Of a DNA stretch of 33,507 nucleotides, positions 1 to 7,913 are shown one piece after another. The translations under genes and the position numbers were made by a program. This DNA is from Moraxella lacunata (GTDB taxonomy: Bacteria > Pseudomonadota > Gammaproteobacteria > Pseudomonadales > Moraxellaceae). Location: the NCBI RefSeq assembly GCF_002027545.1, contig NZ_MXAN01000008.1, forward strand, positions 55,924 through 89,430. The letters run 5' to 3'. How positions within the stretch are numbered: position 1 is the stretch's first letter; each line of letters opens with the position of its first letter. Under the pieces are notes generated by a model. The model did not search any database and was not told the DNA's origin. It saw only the letters and a list, made by a program, of their open reading frames with translations.

Positions 1-112
1 GGATTTTGACGTAGAAAAACCAGATTTAGCCATTTTTCATGCAAAAAATTGATTTAAAATGTTAAGTTTTTACCTTATTTTATAAAATGTTATCAATGGT
101 AGGCACGCCCTA
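1..112 (+). mobile_element. Family A MITE, right-hand end (runs off or starts near window edge)
   Basis: The last ~110 bases match the right end of the complete copy at 22414-22680: the shared tract CATTTTTCATGC, the ATGTTATCAATGGTAGG tract, and the terminal GGCACGCCCTA. The terminal TA is at 111-112. This copy lacks the inner CCGACCACTTAAT...ATTAAGTGGTCGG module seen in the two complete copies: AAAAAC runs through CAGATTT directly into AGCC. The left half lies outside the window, so its full length is unknown. Confidence 0.85.
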
Positions 113-1299
113 TGTTACCTACTATCTTTGATGATGTCATGACCGCCCACAACCCCACTTTTACCCAGAAATTCACCATTGCCATGATTGGCTTTTTTGC
201 CTTTTTACAGGTCTATTCGGTGCAGGCGATTTTGCCGGTACTCATGCAGGACTTGCAGGCGAGCGAAGTGCAAGTGGGGCTGGCGGTCGGAGCAACAGTC
301 ATGGCGATTGCCCTGATGTCGCCTTTTATGGGCATGCTCTCGGATGCCTTTGGGCGACGGCGGTTTATCATCGGCTCATTACTCATACTCGCCATTCCTA
401 CTTTTATGGTCGGCATGGCAGGGTCGGTGGACGGGCTGACGTTTTGGCGGTTTTTGCAGGGGCTTGCCGTCCCCGGTATCACGGTGGTACTCATTGCCTA
501 CATTGGCGAAGAGTACGGTGACAACATCGCTGGCATGATGAGCCTGTATGTGGCAGGCACGGTGCTGGGCGGATTTAGCGGACGGTTCTTTGCAGGGCAT
601 TTGCACGAATGGATAGGTTGGCGGTGGGGCTATGGGGTCATGGCGGGGCTGACCTTGGTGGGGGCGGTGTGGGTACTAAAAAGCCTGCCCAAATCACAAC
701 ATTTTAAAAAAAGCCAAAACTTCCAAGACGCCCTACGCCTGCTCTTGTCCCACACCAAAAACCGCCATGTCATGAGTGCCTGCCTGCTCGGTGGCTGTGT
801 GCTGTTTAGCTTGGTGGGCTGTTTTACCTTTATCAACTTACACTTAGCCGATGCCCCTTATCGGCTGTCAGCGTCTCATCTGGCTAACATCTTCGCCCTG
901 TATCTTATCGGCATGGTCATCACCCCCTTGTCCGCCAAAATCATCGCTCGCTTTGGCATGACCAATACCATCATCTTTGCCGTCATCTGCTCCATCACAG
1001 GACTGTTCATCACTTTATCCGCCCCCCTAGCACTCATCATCATCGGCTTGACCATCATGTCATCAGGGGTATTTATCACGCAGTCGGCGACCATCAGCTA
1101 CATCGCAAGCCACGTCAAAGAAGGGCGTTCGTTGGCGTCAGGACTGTACTACATGGGCTACTATGGTGGGGGCAGTGTCGGGGCATGGGTCTGTGCCATC
1201 GCCTATGCTCATGGTGGATGGCTCTATGCCGTGCTGACCATCTTTGGCGTGCAACTGCTGGCGTTGGGCGTGGTAATCGGGCTTATGAAAAAGGCGTGA
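112..1299 (+). CDS. MFS transporter, YnfM-like drug/metabolite efflux type
   Basis: A 395-residue protein with about twelve hydrophobic segments, the usual size of a major facilitator superfamily permease of the inner membrane. MFS motif A is visible between helices 2 and 3 (GMLSDAFGRRR, residues 74-84), and a conserved RFLQG segment follows helix 4. The fold is certain; the substrate cannot be read from the sequence, and resemblance to the YnfM/multidrug group is an impression. The start is doubtful. ATG at 112 uses the A of the TA that ends the upstream MITE, and the element itself supplies a weak GGTAGG ribosome-binding sequence at 98-103. ATG at 139 (MTAHNP...) would give 386 residues and fits the family's short N-terminus. 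No clear native promoter remains upstream. Nothing downstream is co-directional within 300 bases. Confidence 0.88.
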   Translation: MLPTIFDDVMTAHNPTFTQKFTIAMIGFFAFLQVYSVQAILPVLMQDLQASEVQVGLAVGATVMAIALMSPFMGMLSDAFGRRRFIIGSLLILAIPTFMVGMAGSVDGLTFWRFLQGLAVPGITVVLIAYIGEEYGDNIAGMMSLYVAGTVLGGFSGRFFAGHLHEWIGWRWGYGVMAGLTLVGAVWVLKSLPKSQHFKKSQNFQDALRLLLSHTKNRHVMSACLLGGCVLFSLVGCFTFINLHLADAPYRLSASHLANIFALYLIGMVITPLSAKIIARFGMTNTIIFAVICSITGLFITLSAPLALIIIGLTIMSSGVFITQSATISYIASHVKEGRSLASGLYYMGYYGGGSVGAWVCAIAYAHGGWLYAVLTIFGVQLLALGVVIGLMKKA

Positions 1300-1351
1300 T
1301 GATAAGATGATAATGGGCATTATTCAATTAAGAGCTTTTAAATAAAGGCAT

Positions 1352-1470
1352 GCCCTATTCTCAACTTTATATAAACGATTGATTTATCAAGGGCGAATGT
1401 GATTCACCCCTACAATGCCAAAATAATTATTGAACAATCAATGCGTTAGTGTTTTAAGTTGAGAATGAAG
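1352..1470. repeat. Family B inverted-repeat element, copy 1
   Basis: An element of about 119 bp bounded by ATTCTCAACTT (left) and AAGTTGAGAAT (right), with an internal GGGCGAATGTGATTCACCC imperfect palindrome. It is flanked by a 9-bp direct repeat TAAAGGCAT at 1343-1351 and 1471-1479, which looks like a target-site duplication. It is homologous in inverted orientation to 3615-3737 and more distantly to 11981-12095. It holds no coding potential. It fills most of the 325-base gap between the MFS gene and the next operon; the rest of the gap is promoter region. Confidence 0.8.
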
Positions 1471-1576
1471 TAAAGGCATATAAAAAATTACACCCCCCAA
1501 AAAATCATCATCTGACACAGGGTAGATGACAATTTACCCAATTTGCACATAAATCTACCCATCTTTACCGAATTTT

Positions 1577-1585
1577 TGCTACAAT
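1577..1585 (+). promoter_or_regulatory. Extended -10 promoter for the 1625-3599 operon
   Basis: TGCTACAAT is an extended -10 box (TG-N-TACAAT) 40 bases upstream of the first ATG. No good -35 hexamer sits at 17 bp. The same nine bases occur upstream of purD at 22827-22835. Confidence 0.6.
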
Positions 1586-1624
1586 AGTAGGGCGTTTATT
1601 TTTTCCTTTTATTTTTTAGCATTT

Positions 1625-2410
1625 ATGAACAACACTTACGACAGTCGCACGCAGGCGGATTTTTCTGACGAGCCAGCAGGATTTGAGCAAACAGGGTTCG
1701 CCTTTGAAAACGAAAATTTGTTTGACAACATCACCACCAGCATTCAAAACGCCCTAACCAACATCAAACACAGCTACACCACAACCGCAGGCGATTTGGT
1801 TGATGAGATTTATGTAACTGGCAGTCAAGAGCAGATTAATGATGCCCTAAATCAGTTTGTGGTACAAAATGTAGGCATGGTGCTAGATTTGCACCTTGAA
1901 CTGTTTGACGGCTTTTTAAGGCTTTACTGCACGGCGGACGTGTTAGATATGCACTTGTCCGTTGCCAGCAACTTTAAACTCACCGAAGCCCGTCTTGACC
2001 GTCATGTTCAGCGGTTTGCCTTTGAACAAATCTCCAACACCGACATCATCACCTTGCACAGCAAATCATGGTGGAAAACCCCTGCCATCAAGTTTGCCGT
2101 GCCTGCCTATCGCACCCTACTTAGAAAAGACCCCCTGCCCTTTTTGTTGTCGCTATCGCCCAAACTCAAAGGCAAGCCCTTTATTGAATACAAGGGCAAC
2201 GTCATCTACCTAGAAATCGGACGTTGGCTCCCTGATGACATCAAAGGCTACTTAAAAAAAGCTCAGGTCAATCACGCCATCGTCAAAAAAGAGCAACTGG
2301 TACTAAAAGTACAGCCCAACTTTGGCGACATATTAAGCCTAGGCGACCCAAACAGCCCCATCATCACCGAAAAAGACAATCCCAATCAGGCGGATGACAA
2401 AGAAGTCTAA
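1625..2410 (+). CDS. Conserved-looking hypothetical protein, first gene of kinase/Thg1 operon
   Basis: A 261-residue soluble protein that I do not recognise. The N-terminal ~30 residues are acidic and probably disordered. The middle (about 45-150) alternates hydrophobic and polar residues like a small alpha/beta domain, with a short tryptophan-containing stretch (KSWWKTPAIKFAVPAY). The C-terminal ~25 residues are again polar and acidic. There is no signal peptide, membrane helix or obvious catalytic motif. Its stop codon overlaps the start of the next gene (TAATG at 2408-2412), so the two are translationally coupled. It probably works with the kinase and Thg1-like proteins downstream, but its role is not known. 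ATG at 1625 is the first start after the extended -10 box; no strong Shine-Dalgarno sequence is visible. Confidence 0.8.
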   Translation: MNNTYDSRTQADFSDEPAGFEQTGFAFENENLFDNITTSIQNALTNIKHSYTTTAGDLVDEIYVTGSQEQINDALNQFVVQNVGMVLDLHLELFDGFLRLYCTADVLDMHLSVASNFKLTEARLDRHVQRFAFEQISNTDIITLHSKSWWKTPAIKFAVPAYRTLLRKDPLPFLLSLSPKLKGKPFIEYKGNVIYLEIGRWLPDDIKGYLKKAQVNHAIVKKEQLVLKVQPNFGDILSLGDPNSPIITEKDNPNQADDKEV

Positions 2411-2862
2411 TGGAACTCATTATGTTTATTGGCTTGCAAGGAGCGGGCAAAAGTACATTCTATAAAGAGCGGTTTGTTGATACGCACATACGCTTAAATG
2501 GCGATATGCTCAAAACCGCCCACCGTGAAAAACTGCTGTTTAGGGCGTGCCTAGACAGCAAAACCCCAACCGTGATAGACAAAACCAATCCGACCAGAGA
2601 TGTCCGAGCGGATTATATCCGTTTGGCAAAGGTTCATCATTTTAAGGTCATCGCCTATTATTTTGATGTGCCGTTTGATGTGGCACTTGCCAATAACAAC
2701 CAACGACACGGCAAAGCCAAAATCCCCGAAGTAGGACTAAAATCAGTTGCCAAAGTGCTGACCCACCCTGACTTTGATGAAGGTTTTGATGAGATTTTTG
2801 TGGTAAAAAATATCAGTGGCGACTTTGAAGTACAGGAGTATGTATGCGATTTGACGAATTAG
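2410..2862 (+). CDS. P-loop kinase of the polynucleotide-kinase/AAA_33 type
   Basis: A 150-residue single-domain ATPase. Walker A is GLQGAGKST at residues 8-16 (Lys14). An acceptor-side LNGD motif lies at 29-32 (Asp32). The family's (D)KTNPT...R motif is at 57-66 (IDKTNPTRDVR). A lid arginine lies in NQRHGKAKIP (Arg89). This layout matches small kinases related to the T4 polynucleotide kinase 5'-kinase domain, which transfer ATP gamma-phosphate to a 5'-OH end. Related small-molecule kinases share the fold, so the substrate is not proven. There is no 3'-phosphatase domain. It overlaps the previous gene by one base and the next by 19, so it is made together with the Thg1-like protein. That supports an RNA-end role by context. 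Confidence 0.85.
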   Translation: MELIMFIGLQGAGKSTFYKERFVDTHIRLNGDMLKTAHREKLLFRACLDSKTPTVIDKTNPTRDVRADYIRLAKVHHFKVIAYYFDVPFDVALANNNQRHGKAKIPEVGLKSVAKVLTHPDFDEGFDEIFVVKNISGDFEVQEYVCDLTN

Positions 2863-3599
2863 ACACAAGGTTACGCCAATACGAAACCTTACATGACAGT
2901 TTTGTTTTGCCAGATGTTCACATGGTGGTGCGACTAGACGGTCGGGGCTTTACCAAAAAGGCGGACGATGTTTGGCGACTCAACCGCCCCTTTGATGACA
3001 CCTTTCATCACGCCATGACCAAAACCACCGAACATCTCATGAATACTGGCTTTCGTGTGGTCTATGGCTACACCCAAAGCGATGAGATTTCTTTGCTACT
3101 ACACATCGATGACGACAGTTTTAATCGCAAAACTCGCAAAATCATCTCACTACTGGCAGGTGAAGCAAGCGGAGTGTTTAGCCTTATCATGAACGCCCCT
3201 GCCAGTTTTGACGCTCGCATTTGTGAATTGCCAAATAAAGCATTGGTGCAGGATTATTTTAGCTGGCGACAAGAAGACGCTCACAGAAACGCCTTAAACA
3301 CACATTGCTACTGGCTACTTAGAAAACAAGGACAATCACCAAAGGCAAGTGCTGATTTTTTATTACACAAATCAGTGGGCGAAAAGCACGAACTGTTATT
3401 TCAAAACGGCATTAATTTTAATGACATACCGCCTTGGCAAAAGCGTGGTGTGGGGATATATTGGCAAGATACTCACAAAGATGGCTTTAATCCCAAAACA
3501 GGCGAGCAGACAGTCGCCTTACGCAGAACCTTGGTCGTTGATGACAATCTACCCATTTATGATGAGTATCGTGAGATGATTGGGGGCATGCTTGGCTGA
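2844..3599 (+). CDS. Thg1-like protein (tRNA 5'-end 3'-5' nucleotidyltransferase)
   Basis: A 251-residue member of the tRNA(His) guanylyltransferase family, which adds nucleotides in the 3'-5' direction at tRNA 5' ends. The metal-binding carboxylates are in RLDGRGF (Asp32) and GYTQSDE (Asp80/Glu81), the same spacing as in eukaryotic Thg1. The family block FSWRQEDAHRNALN and the later KHELLF...GINFND stretch are also present. Bacteria normally encode G-1 of tRNA(His), so bacterial Thg1-like proteins (TLPs) are thought to repair 5'-truncated tRNAs by template-dependent addition rather than add G-1. The start at 2844 lies inside the kinase gene, with GGAG a few bases upstream (2835-2838). The coupling to a polynucleotide-kinase-like gene fits a repair pathway. 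Family assignment is very secure; the biological substrate is inferred. Confidence 0.95.
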   Translation: MRFDELDTRLRQYETLHDSFVLPDVHMVVRLDGRGFTKKADDVWRLNRPFDDTFHHAMTKTTEHLMNTGFRVVYGYTQSDEISLLLHIDDDSFNRKTRKIISLLAGEASGVFSLIMNAPASFDARICELPNKALVQDYFSWRQEDAHRNALNTHCYWLLRKQGQSPKASADFLLHKSVGEKHELLFQNGINFNDIPPWQKRGVGIYWQDTHKDGFNPKTGEQTVALRRTLVVDDNLPIYDEYREMIGGMLG

Positions 3600-3614
3600 T
3601 TTTAATCTTTAAAA

Positions 3615-3737
3615 CACTTCATTCTCAACTTAAAATGGCGACTCATTGATTATTTGATAATTATTTTTCGGGTTGTAGGGACGAATTGTAATTCGCCCTT
3701 GATAAATCAATCACTCATGTGAAGTTGAGAATGGGGT
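3615..3737. repeat. Family B inverted-repeat element, copy 2
   Basis: Inverted relative to the copy at 1352-1470. CATTCTCAACTT at the left and AAGTTGAGAATG at the right enclose a GGGACGAATTGTAATTCGCCC palindrome-like core. An AT-rich TTTAAAA occurs on both sides (3608-3614, 3738-3744) and may be a target duplication, but it is weak evidence because of its composition. Confidence 0.75.
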
Positions 3738-3756
3738 TTTAAAATTTTATCCTATA

Positions 3757-3850
3757 TCAAGAGCAGATGTGATTTATCCCAACAACCCAAAAACAATCAT
3801 TGAAAAATCAATAAGTTATAACTTTAAATTGAGATTTAAGTTGAGATTGA
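3757..3850. repeat. Family B element, diverged copy next to copy 2
   Basis: Same orientation as copy 1: CAAGAGCAGATGTGATTTA aligns with CAAGGGCGAATGTGATTCA, followed by a related AATCATTGAAAAATCAAT tract and AAGTTGAGATTG at the end. The left terminus is lost. Together with copy 2 it occupies the first half of the 490-base gap before rpoD; 3851-4040 shows no gene and only low-GC sequence. Confidence 0.6.
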
Positions 3851-4041
3851 AACAAAACAATGCATTTTAAATAGGATTATTCATCAATTCTACCTTTAAA
3901 CTGATTTATCGGGACAAACGACAATTTGCCCCATGGTAAGGCAAAAGTAGCTAAAATTGGAGCATGTCCTTTAAAATTTATCACATCCCTTTTTATACCC
4001 CTTTAAAAAATCAAGCCCAACCCCCATTTAGCACCCAACTG

Positions 4042-4050
4042 TGTTATAAT
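4042..4050 (+). promoter_or_regulatory. rpoD extended -10 promoter
   Basis: TGTTATAAT is a consensus TG-N-TATAAT extended -10 box ending 39 bases before the rpoD ATG. The region where a -35 would fall (4022-4027) is poor. The TTG at 4050 that would lengthen the rpoD reading frame lies at the last base of this box, which argues against its use as a start. Confidence 0.75.
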
Positions 4051-4088
4051 TGACCGTTTCAATCACTTTTAGGCATGAGCGAGAACCC

Positions 4089-5942
4089 ATGAGCGAACAT
4101 TCTACTTCCCAATTAGCCGCCCTTATTCAGCTTGGCAAAGAACAAGGCTATCTGACCTATGCCGAGATTAACGACCAACTGCCCGAATCTGTCACCGAAA
4201 GCGACCAAGTAGAAGACATCATCGCCATACTGACGGACGTGGGCATTGCCATTTATGAAGTCGCCCCTGATGAAGATGACATCATTTTGGCAAACTCAGG
4301 CAGCGATGACGACATGGCAGCCGATGAAGCGGCGGCGGTGTTAGCCAGCGTTGAGACCGAACCGGGGCGTACCACCGACCCTGTGCGTATGTACATGCGT
4401 GAGATGGGGACAGTAGATTTGCTTTCTCGAGATGGCGAGATTAGTATCGCCAAACGTATCGAAGAAGGCACCCGAGAAGTGCAGTACATCATGGCGTACT
4501 GGCCTGGCACGGTCAAGTTTGTCCTTGATGAGTACGCACAAGTACAAACGGGCGAGAAAAAAATCTCTGATGTGGTCACAGGCTTTTTATCCCTAGATGA
4601 CAGCGATTTTGAAATCCAAGAGAACGACACAGAGATTGACCTAAAAATCAGTGAAGCCGATGATGACAGCGATACCGAAGAAGAAGATGACAACGGCATG
4701 AGCATGGACGCTGACAGCGATGACAGCAGTCTTGACCCCGAAGAAGTCAAAGCCCGCTTTGATGAGATTCAAAGCCTGTTTGACAATGCCAAAAAAATGC
4801 TTGAAAAGCATGGACGTAACAGCGAAAAAGCCAAATCTGCCTATGATGAGCTTGCCACTCGCTTTATGCTCATCAAACTCAACAACCGCCTATCTGACCA
4901 AATCATGGCACTCATGCGTGAAGTCTATGAAGACGTGCGTGCCACCGAACGACAAATCATGCGACTGGTTATTCGTAAAGGCAAAATGCCCCTTGATGAG
5001 TTCAAAAAAACCTTCCCCAGTAACGAAACCAACATTGACTGGCTGGCTCACCGTATTGATGGCAAGCCCGCCTTCGCTGGCACCTTAGAAGCGGTCATGC
5101 CTGATGTTATTGCCTTGCAAAAGAAAATCTTGGCACACGAAGAAAACCTGCAAATGAACATCAAAGACATGAAAGCCGTGGCTCGCCAAATGGCAATCGG
5201 GGAAGCCAAAGCTCGTCGTGCCAAAAAAGACATGGTCGAAGCCAACTTACGTCTGGTTATCTCCATCGCCAAAAAATACACCAACCGTGGCTTACAGTTC
5301 CTTGACCTTATCCAAGAAGGCAACATCGGTCTCATGAAAGCGGTAGATAAATTTGAATACCGCCGTGGTTATAAGTTCTCAACCTATGCCACGTGGTGGA
5401 TTCGTCAAGCCATCACTCGCTCCATCGCCGACCAAGCACGCACCATTCGTATCCCTGTACACATGATTGAGACGATTAACAAAATCAATCGTGTCAGCCG
5501 TCAGCTACTCCAAGAAATGGGGCGTGAACCCACCCCCGAAGAGTTGGGCGAACGTCTTGACATGGACGAAGCCAAAGTGCGTAAAGTCCTAAAAATCGCC
5601 AAAGAGCCGATTTCCATGGAAACCCCCATCGGCGATGATGAAGACAGCCACCTAGGCGACTTTATCGAAGACAGCACCATTTCAAGCCCTGTTGAGAGTG
5701 CCACTGCCGAAGGTCTGCGTGAAGCCACCCGAGAAGTGCTAGACAACCTAACCGAACGTGAAGCCAAAGTACTCAAAATGCGGTTTGGTATTGACATGGC
5801 GTCTGACCATACCTTAGAAGAAGTAGGCAAGCAGTTCGATGTTACTCGTGAGCGTATCCGCCAAATCGAAGCCAAGGCACTTAGAAAACTTCGCCACCCA
5901 TCTCGCTCCGAGCATTTGCGTTCGTTCTTGGAAAATGATTGA
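4089..5942 (+). CDS. rpoD: RNA polymerase primary sigma factor sigma-70
   Basis: A 617-residue protein, close to E. coli RpoD (613). An N-terminal region 1.1 is followed by region 1.2 ([16 protein letters not shown]). Next comes a long non-conserved region with a strongly acidic run (about residues 190-230), and then region 2 ([51 protein letters not shown]). Regions 3 and 4 end with the DNA-binding helix-turn-helix [20 protein letters not shown]. It directs core RNA polymerase to -35/-10 promoters. ATG at 4089 was chosen over the in-frame TTG at 4050 because it gives the usual N-terminus ([20 protein letters not shown]) and because the TTG overlaps the -10 box. A terminator follows. Confidence 0.98.
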   Translation: MSEHSTSQLAALIQLGKEQGYLTYAEINDQLPESVTESDQVEDIIAILTDVGIAIYEVAPDEDDIILANSGSDDDMAADEAAAVLASVETEPGRTTDPVRMYMREMGTVDLLSRDGEISIAKRIEEGTREVQYIMAYWPGTVKFVLDEYAQVQTGEKKISDVVTGFLSLDDSDFEIQENDTEIDLKISEADDDSDTEEEDDNGMSMDADSDDSSLDPEEVKARFDEIQSLFDNAKKMLEKHGRNSEKAKSAYDELATRFMLIKLNNRLSDQIMALMREVYEDVRATERQIMRLVIRKGKMPLDEFKKTFPSNETNIDWLAHRIDGKPAFAGTLEAVMPDVIALQKKILAHEENLQMNIKDMKAVARQMAIGEAKARRAKKDMVEANLRLVISIAKKYTNRGLQFLDLIQEGNIGLMKAVDKFEYRRGYKFSTYATWWIRQAITRSIADQARTIRIPVHMIETINKINRVSRQLLQEMGREPTPEELGERLDMDEAKVRKVLKIAKEPISMETPIGDDEDSHLGDFIEDSTISSPVESATAEGLREATREVLDNLTEREAKVLKMRFGIDMASDHTLEEVGKQFDVTRERIRQIEAKALRKLRHPSRSEHLRSFLEND

Positions 5943-5961
5943 TTTTTAAAACACCCAAAAC

Positions 5962-5985
5962 AACCACCACAGTGTGGTTATTTTT
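5962..5985 (+). terminator. Terminator after rpoD
   Basis: AACCAC (5962-5967) pairs with GTGGTT (5974-5979) across a 6-base loop and is followed by ATTTTT. The stem is modest. Confidence 0.6.
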
Positions 5986-6046
5986 ACGCTTGAAAAAAGC
6001 GACCGATACCCCCATTTATTCCTAAATTCATCTATTTATTATTATC

Positions 6047-6376
6047 ATGACCACCAAACTCACCAATCTAAACATCGCTCCTACCGTGAACGCCAAACGC
6101 ACCGAAATCCAAAACCCCGAGCTGTGGCAATTCCCCATGGACTACCCCATGAGTATCATCGGGCATGAAGGCGAGCATGACAGCCTACGCCATGAAGTCA
6201 CGCTTATTTTGGCAGAGATTTTCCCTGATTTTGACACCGCCAGCATGGTCGTTCGCCCATCCAAGACAGGACGATTTCACGCCCTACGAGTCAATCTACA
6301 CCTAACATCTGCCGATGAAGTCAATCGCCTATACACCGCCCTTGATAAAGCCAAAACAGTCAAGACCGCTGTCTAA
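6047..6376 (+). CDS. DUF493 family protein (YbeD-like)
   Basis: A 109-residue protein of the YbeD/DUF493 family, a small ACT-like fold of unknown function. The family hallmarks are visible: WQFPMDYPMSIIG (residues 27-39), then EIFPDFDTASMVVRPSKTGR with the conserved PS.KG(R/N) turn, then a VNLHLTSADEVNRLYTAL helix-strand end. In enterobacteria ybeD sits beside lipoate genes; here it stands alone between rpoD and sbcD with its own strong terminator. A regulatory (ACT-like) role is only suggested by the fold. The N-terminal ~20 residues are polar and not part of the domain. Confidence 0.88.
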   Translation: MTTKLTNLNIAPTVNAKRTEIQNPELWQFPMDYPMSIIGHEGEHDSLRHEVTLILAEIFPDFDTASMVVRPSKTGRFHALRVNLHLTSADEVNRLYTALDKAKTVKTAV

Positions 6377-6396
6377 TGCTTTACATACGTTTACCA

Positions 6397-6427
6397 AAGA
6401 CCACTTGCAAGAGTTGGTCTTTTTTTA
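6397..6427 (+). terminator. Rho-independent terminator after the DUF493 gene
   Basis: AAGACCA and TGGTCTT form the stem, with a CTTGCAAG inner segment and a seven-T tail starting at 6420. It separates the DUF493 gene from sbcD. Confidence 0.85.
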
Positions 6428-6493
6428 TAAACTTTAAAACACCACAGCCTATTTATCTCATTTACTCTTATCTTACTCATCTAAATAACCACC

Positions 6494-7798
6494 ATGCACA
6501 CCATACCCCCCAAGCCCCCAACCACCCTACGCATTTTACACACATCCGACTGGCACATCGGCAAACGCCTGTTTAACCACACCCGATATGATGAATTTGA
6601 AGCCTTTTTAGACTGGCTACACACCGCCATCAGCACCCATGACGTGGACGCACTCATCGTAGCAGGCGACATCTTTGACACCGCTACCCCCAGTAACAAA
6701 GCCCAAGAGCTGTATTATGAATTTTTGGGCAAAGTCGCCAAAAGCCCCTGTCAACACGTCATCATCACCGCAGGCAACCACGACAGCCCCACCTTTTTGG
6801 ACGCCCCCAAAGCCATTTTAAAAACACTCAACGTCCAAGTCGTCGGACAAGCCACCGCTGACATCCATGATGAAATACTGCTATTAAAAGACAATTTAAA
6901 AGACAATTTAGACATCGTGCGTGCCATCGTCCTTGCCGTGCCTTATCTGCGTGACAAAGACGTCAGGACGGGCGGTAGTTTTGAGCTGACAGGACAGCGA
7001 GACACCGAGACCGCCCAAGGCATTGCCAAGCATTACCAAAGCCTTGCCGACCATGCCATCGCCTTGCGAGATGAATACCAAGCAAGCCCAAATCAGCCCC
7101 CCATCCCCATCATTGCCACTGGTCATCTGTTTAGTGCAGGGGCGAGCGTGTCATCGGATGATGACGGCATGCGAAAAGAGACCTTTGTCGGCACGCTCGG
7201 GCAACTGCCTGCCAGCATTTTTGCCGATGACATCAACTATGTCGCCCTAGGACACATCCATGCCTCACAAACGGTCGCAGGGCAAGACCGCATTCGCTAC
7301 TGTGGCTCGCCCATTGCCATGGGGTTTGGCGAGATTGGTAAGGATAAGCAGGTCTTGATTGTTGATTTTGACCCCGCCACAGAGAACACCCCCCACATTC
7401 ATGCCTTGACCGTACCTGTCTTTACCAAACTGGTGAGACTACAAGGCGACACCGACAGCATTAAGCACGCCTTACGCCCCCTAATCGCCGAAAACCAGAC
7501 CATCTATGCCGAGATTATCTATGACGGGCAGGCGTTAGAGCCGAATTTTGCCAAGGACATCAAAGCCTTTTTGACAGACACCAACGTCCTACCCCTAAAC
7601 ATCCAAAACAACACCCAACGCAGGCACGTCTTACAAAGCACCCATCATGGCGAAAACCTAAAACAACTCACAACCATGGACGTGTTTGAGCGACTCTTAG
7701 ATAGACGAGCGGTGAGTGATGATGAAAAAGATGAGCTAAAAGTCGCCTATCAGCACATCATCCAAGCCATTCATGAGCAGGACGTGCAGGCGGACTGA
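6494..7798 (+). CDS. sbcD: Exonuclease SbcCD, nuclease subunit SbcD
   Basis: A 434-residue Mre11-type metallophosphoesterase (E. coli SbcD is 400). The phosphodiesterase motifs are in order: HTSDWHIG (Asp19, His21), GDIFD (Asp59), GNHDS (Asn95, His96), a GHLF histidine near 202 and GHIH near 246, which together bind two Mn2+. The C-terminal ~130 residues form the capping and SbcC-binding part. With SbcC it cleaves hairpins and double-strand ends, opening cruciforms such as long palindromes. It is followed after 115 bases by sbcC on the same strand. ATG at 6494 is the only Met before the first motif. The N-terminal proline-rich stretch is unremarkable. Confidence 0.97.
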   Translation: MHTIPPKPPTTLRILHTSDWHIGKRLFNHTRYDEFEAFLDWLHTAISTHDVDALIVAGDIFDTATPSNKAQELYYEFLGKVAKSPCQHVIITAGNHDSPTFLDAPKAILKTLNVQVVGQATADIHDEILLLKDNLKDNLDIVRAIVLAVPYLRDKDVRTGGSFELTGQRDTETAQGIAKHYQSLADHAIALRDEYQASPNQPPIPIIATGHLFSAGASVSSDDDGMRKETFVGTLGQLPASIFADDINYVALGHIHASQTVAGQDRIRYCGSPIAMGFGEIGKDKQVLIVDFDPATENTPHIHALTVPVFTKLVRLQGDTDSIKHALRPLIAENQTIYAEIIYDGQALEPNFAKDIKAFLTDTNVLPLNIQNNTQRRHVLQSTHHGENLKQLTTMDVFERLLDRRAVSDDEKDELKVAYQHIIQAIHEQDVQAD

Positions 7799-7913
7799 CG
7801 GCGTATGGCTTGGTTTGCCTGCCATCTCACTTATTTTATCCGACTGATTTTGACCCAACTTATTTTAAAGTCATTTTACCAATTTATTTTGCCATTTATT
7901 CATCCAAAACATC

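Noticed and set aside
4050..4088. N-terminal extension of RpoD from TTG 4050
   Set aside because: The TTG overlaps the last base of the consensus -10 box, and the extension has no family match.
4680..4745. Acidic run in RpoD as a possible insertion
   Set aside because: The non-conserved region of proteobacterial RpoD is normally long and acidic, and total length matches E. coli.
4253..4750. 165-residue serine-rich reading frame on the minus strand in rpoD
   Set aside because: Antisense shadow of the acidic region of rpoD; GAT/GAA codons read backwards give Ser/Ile/Phe runs.
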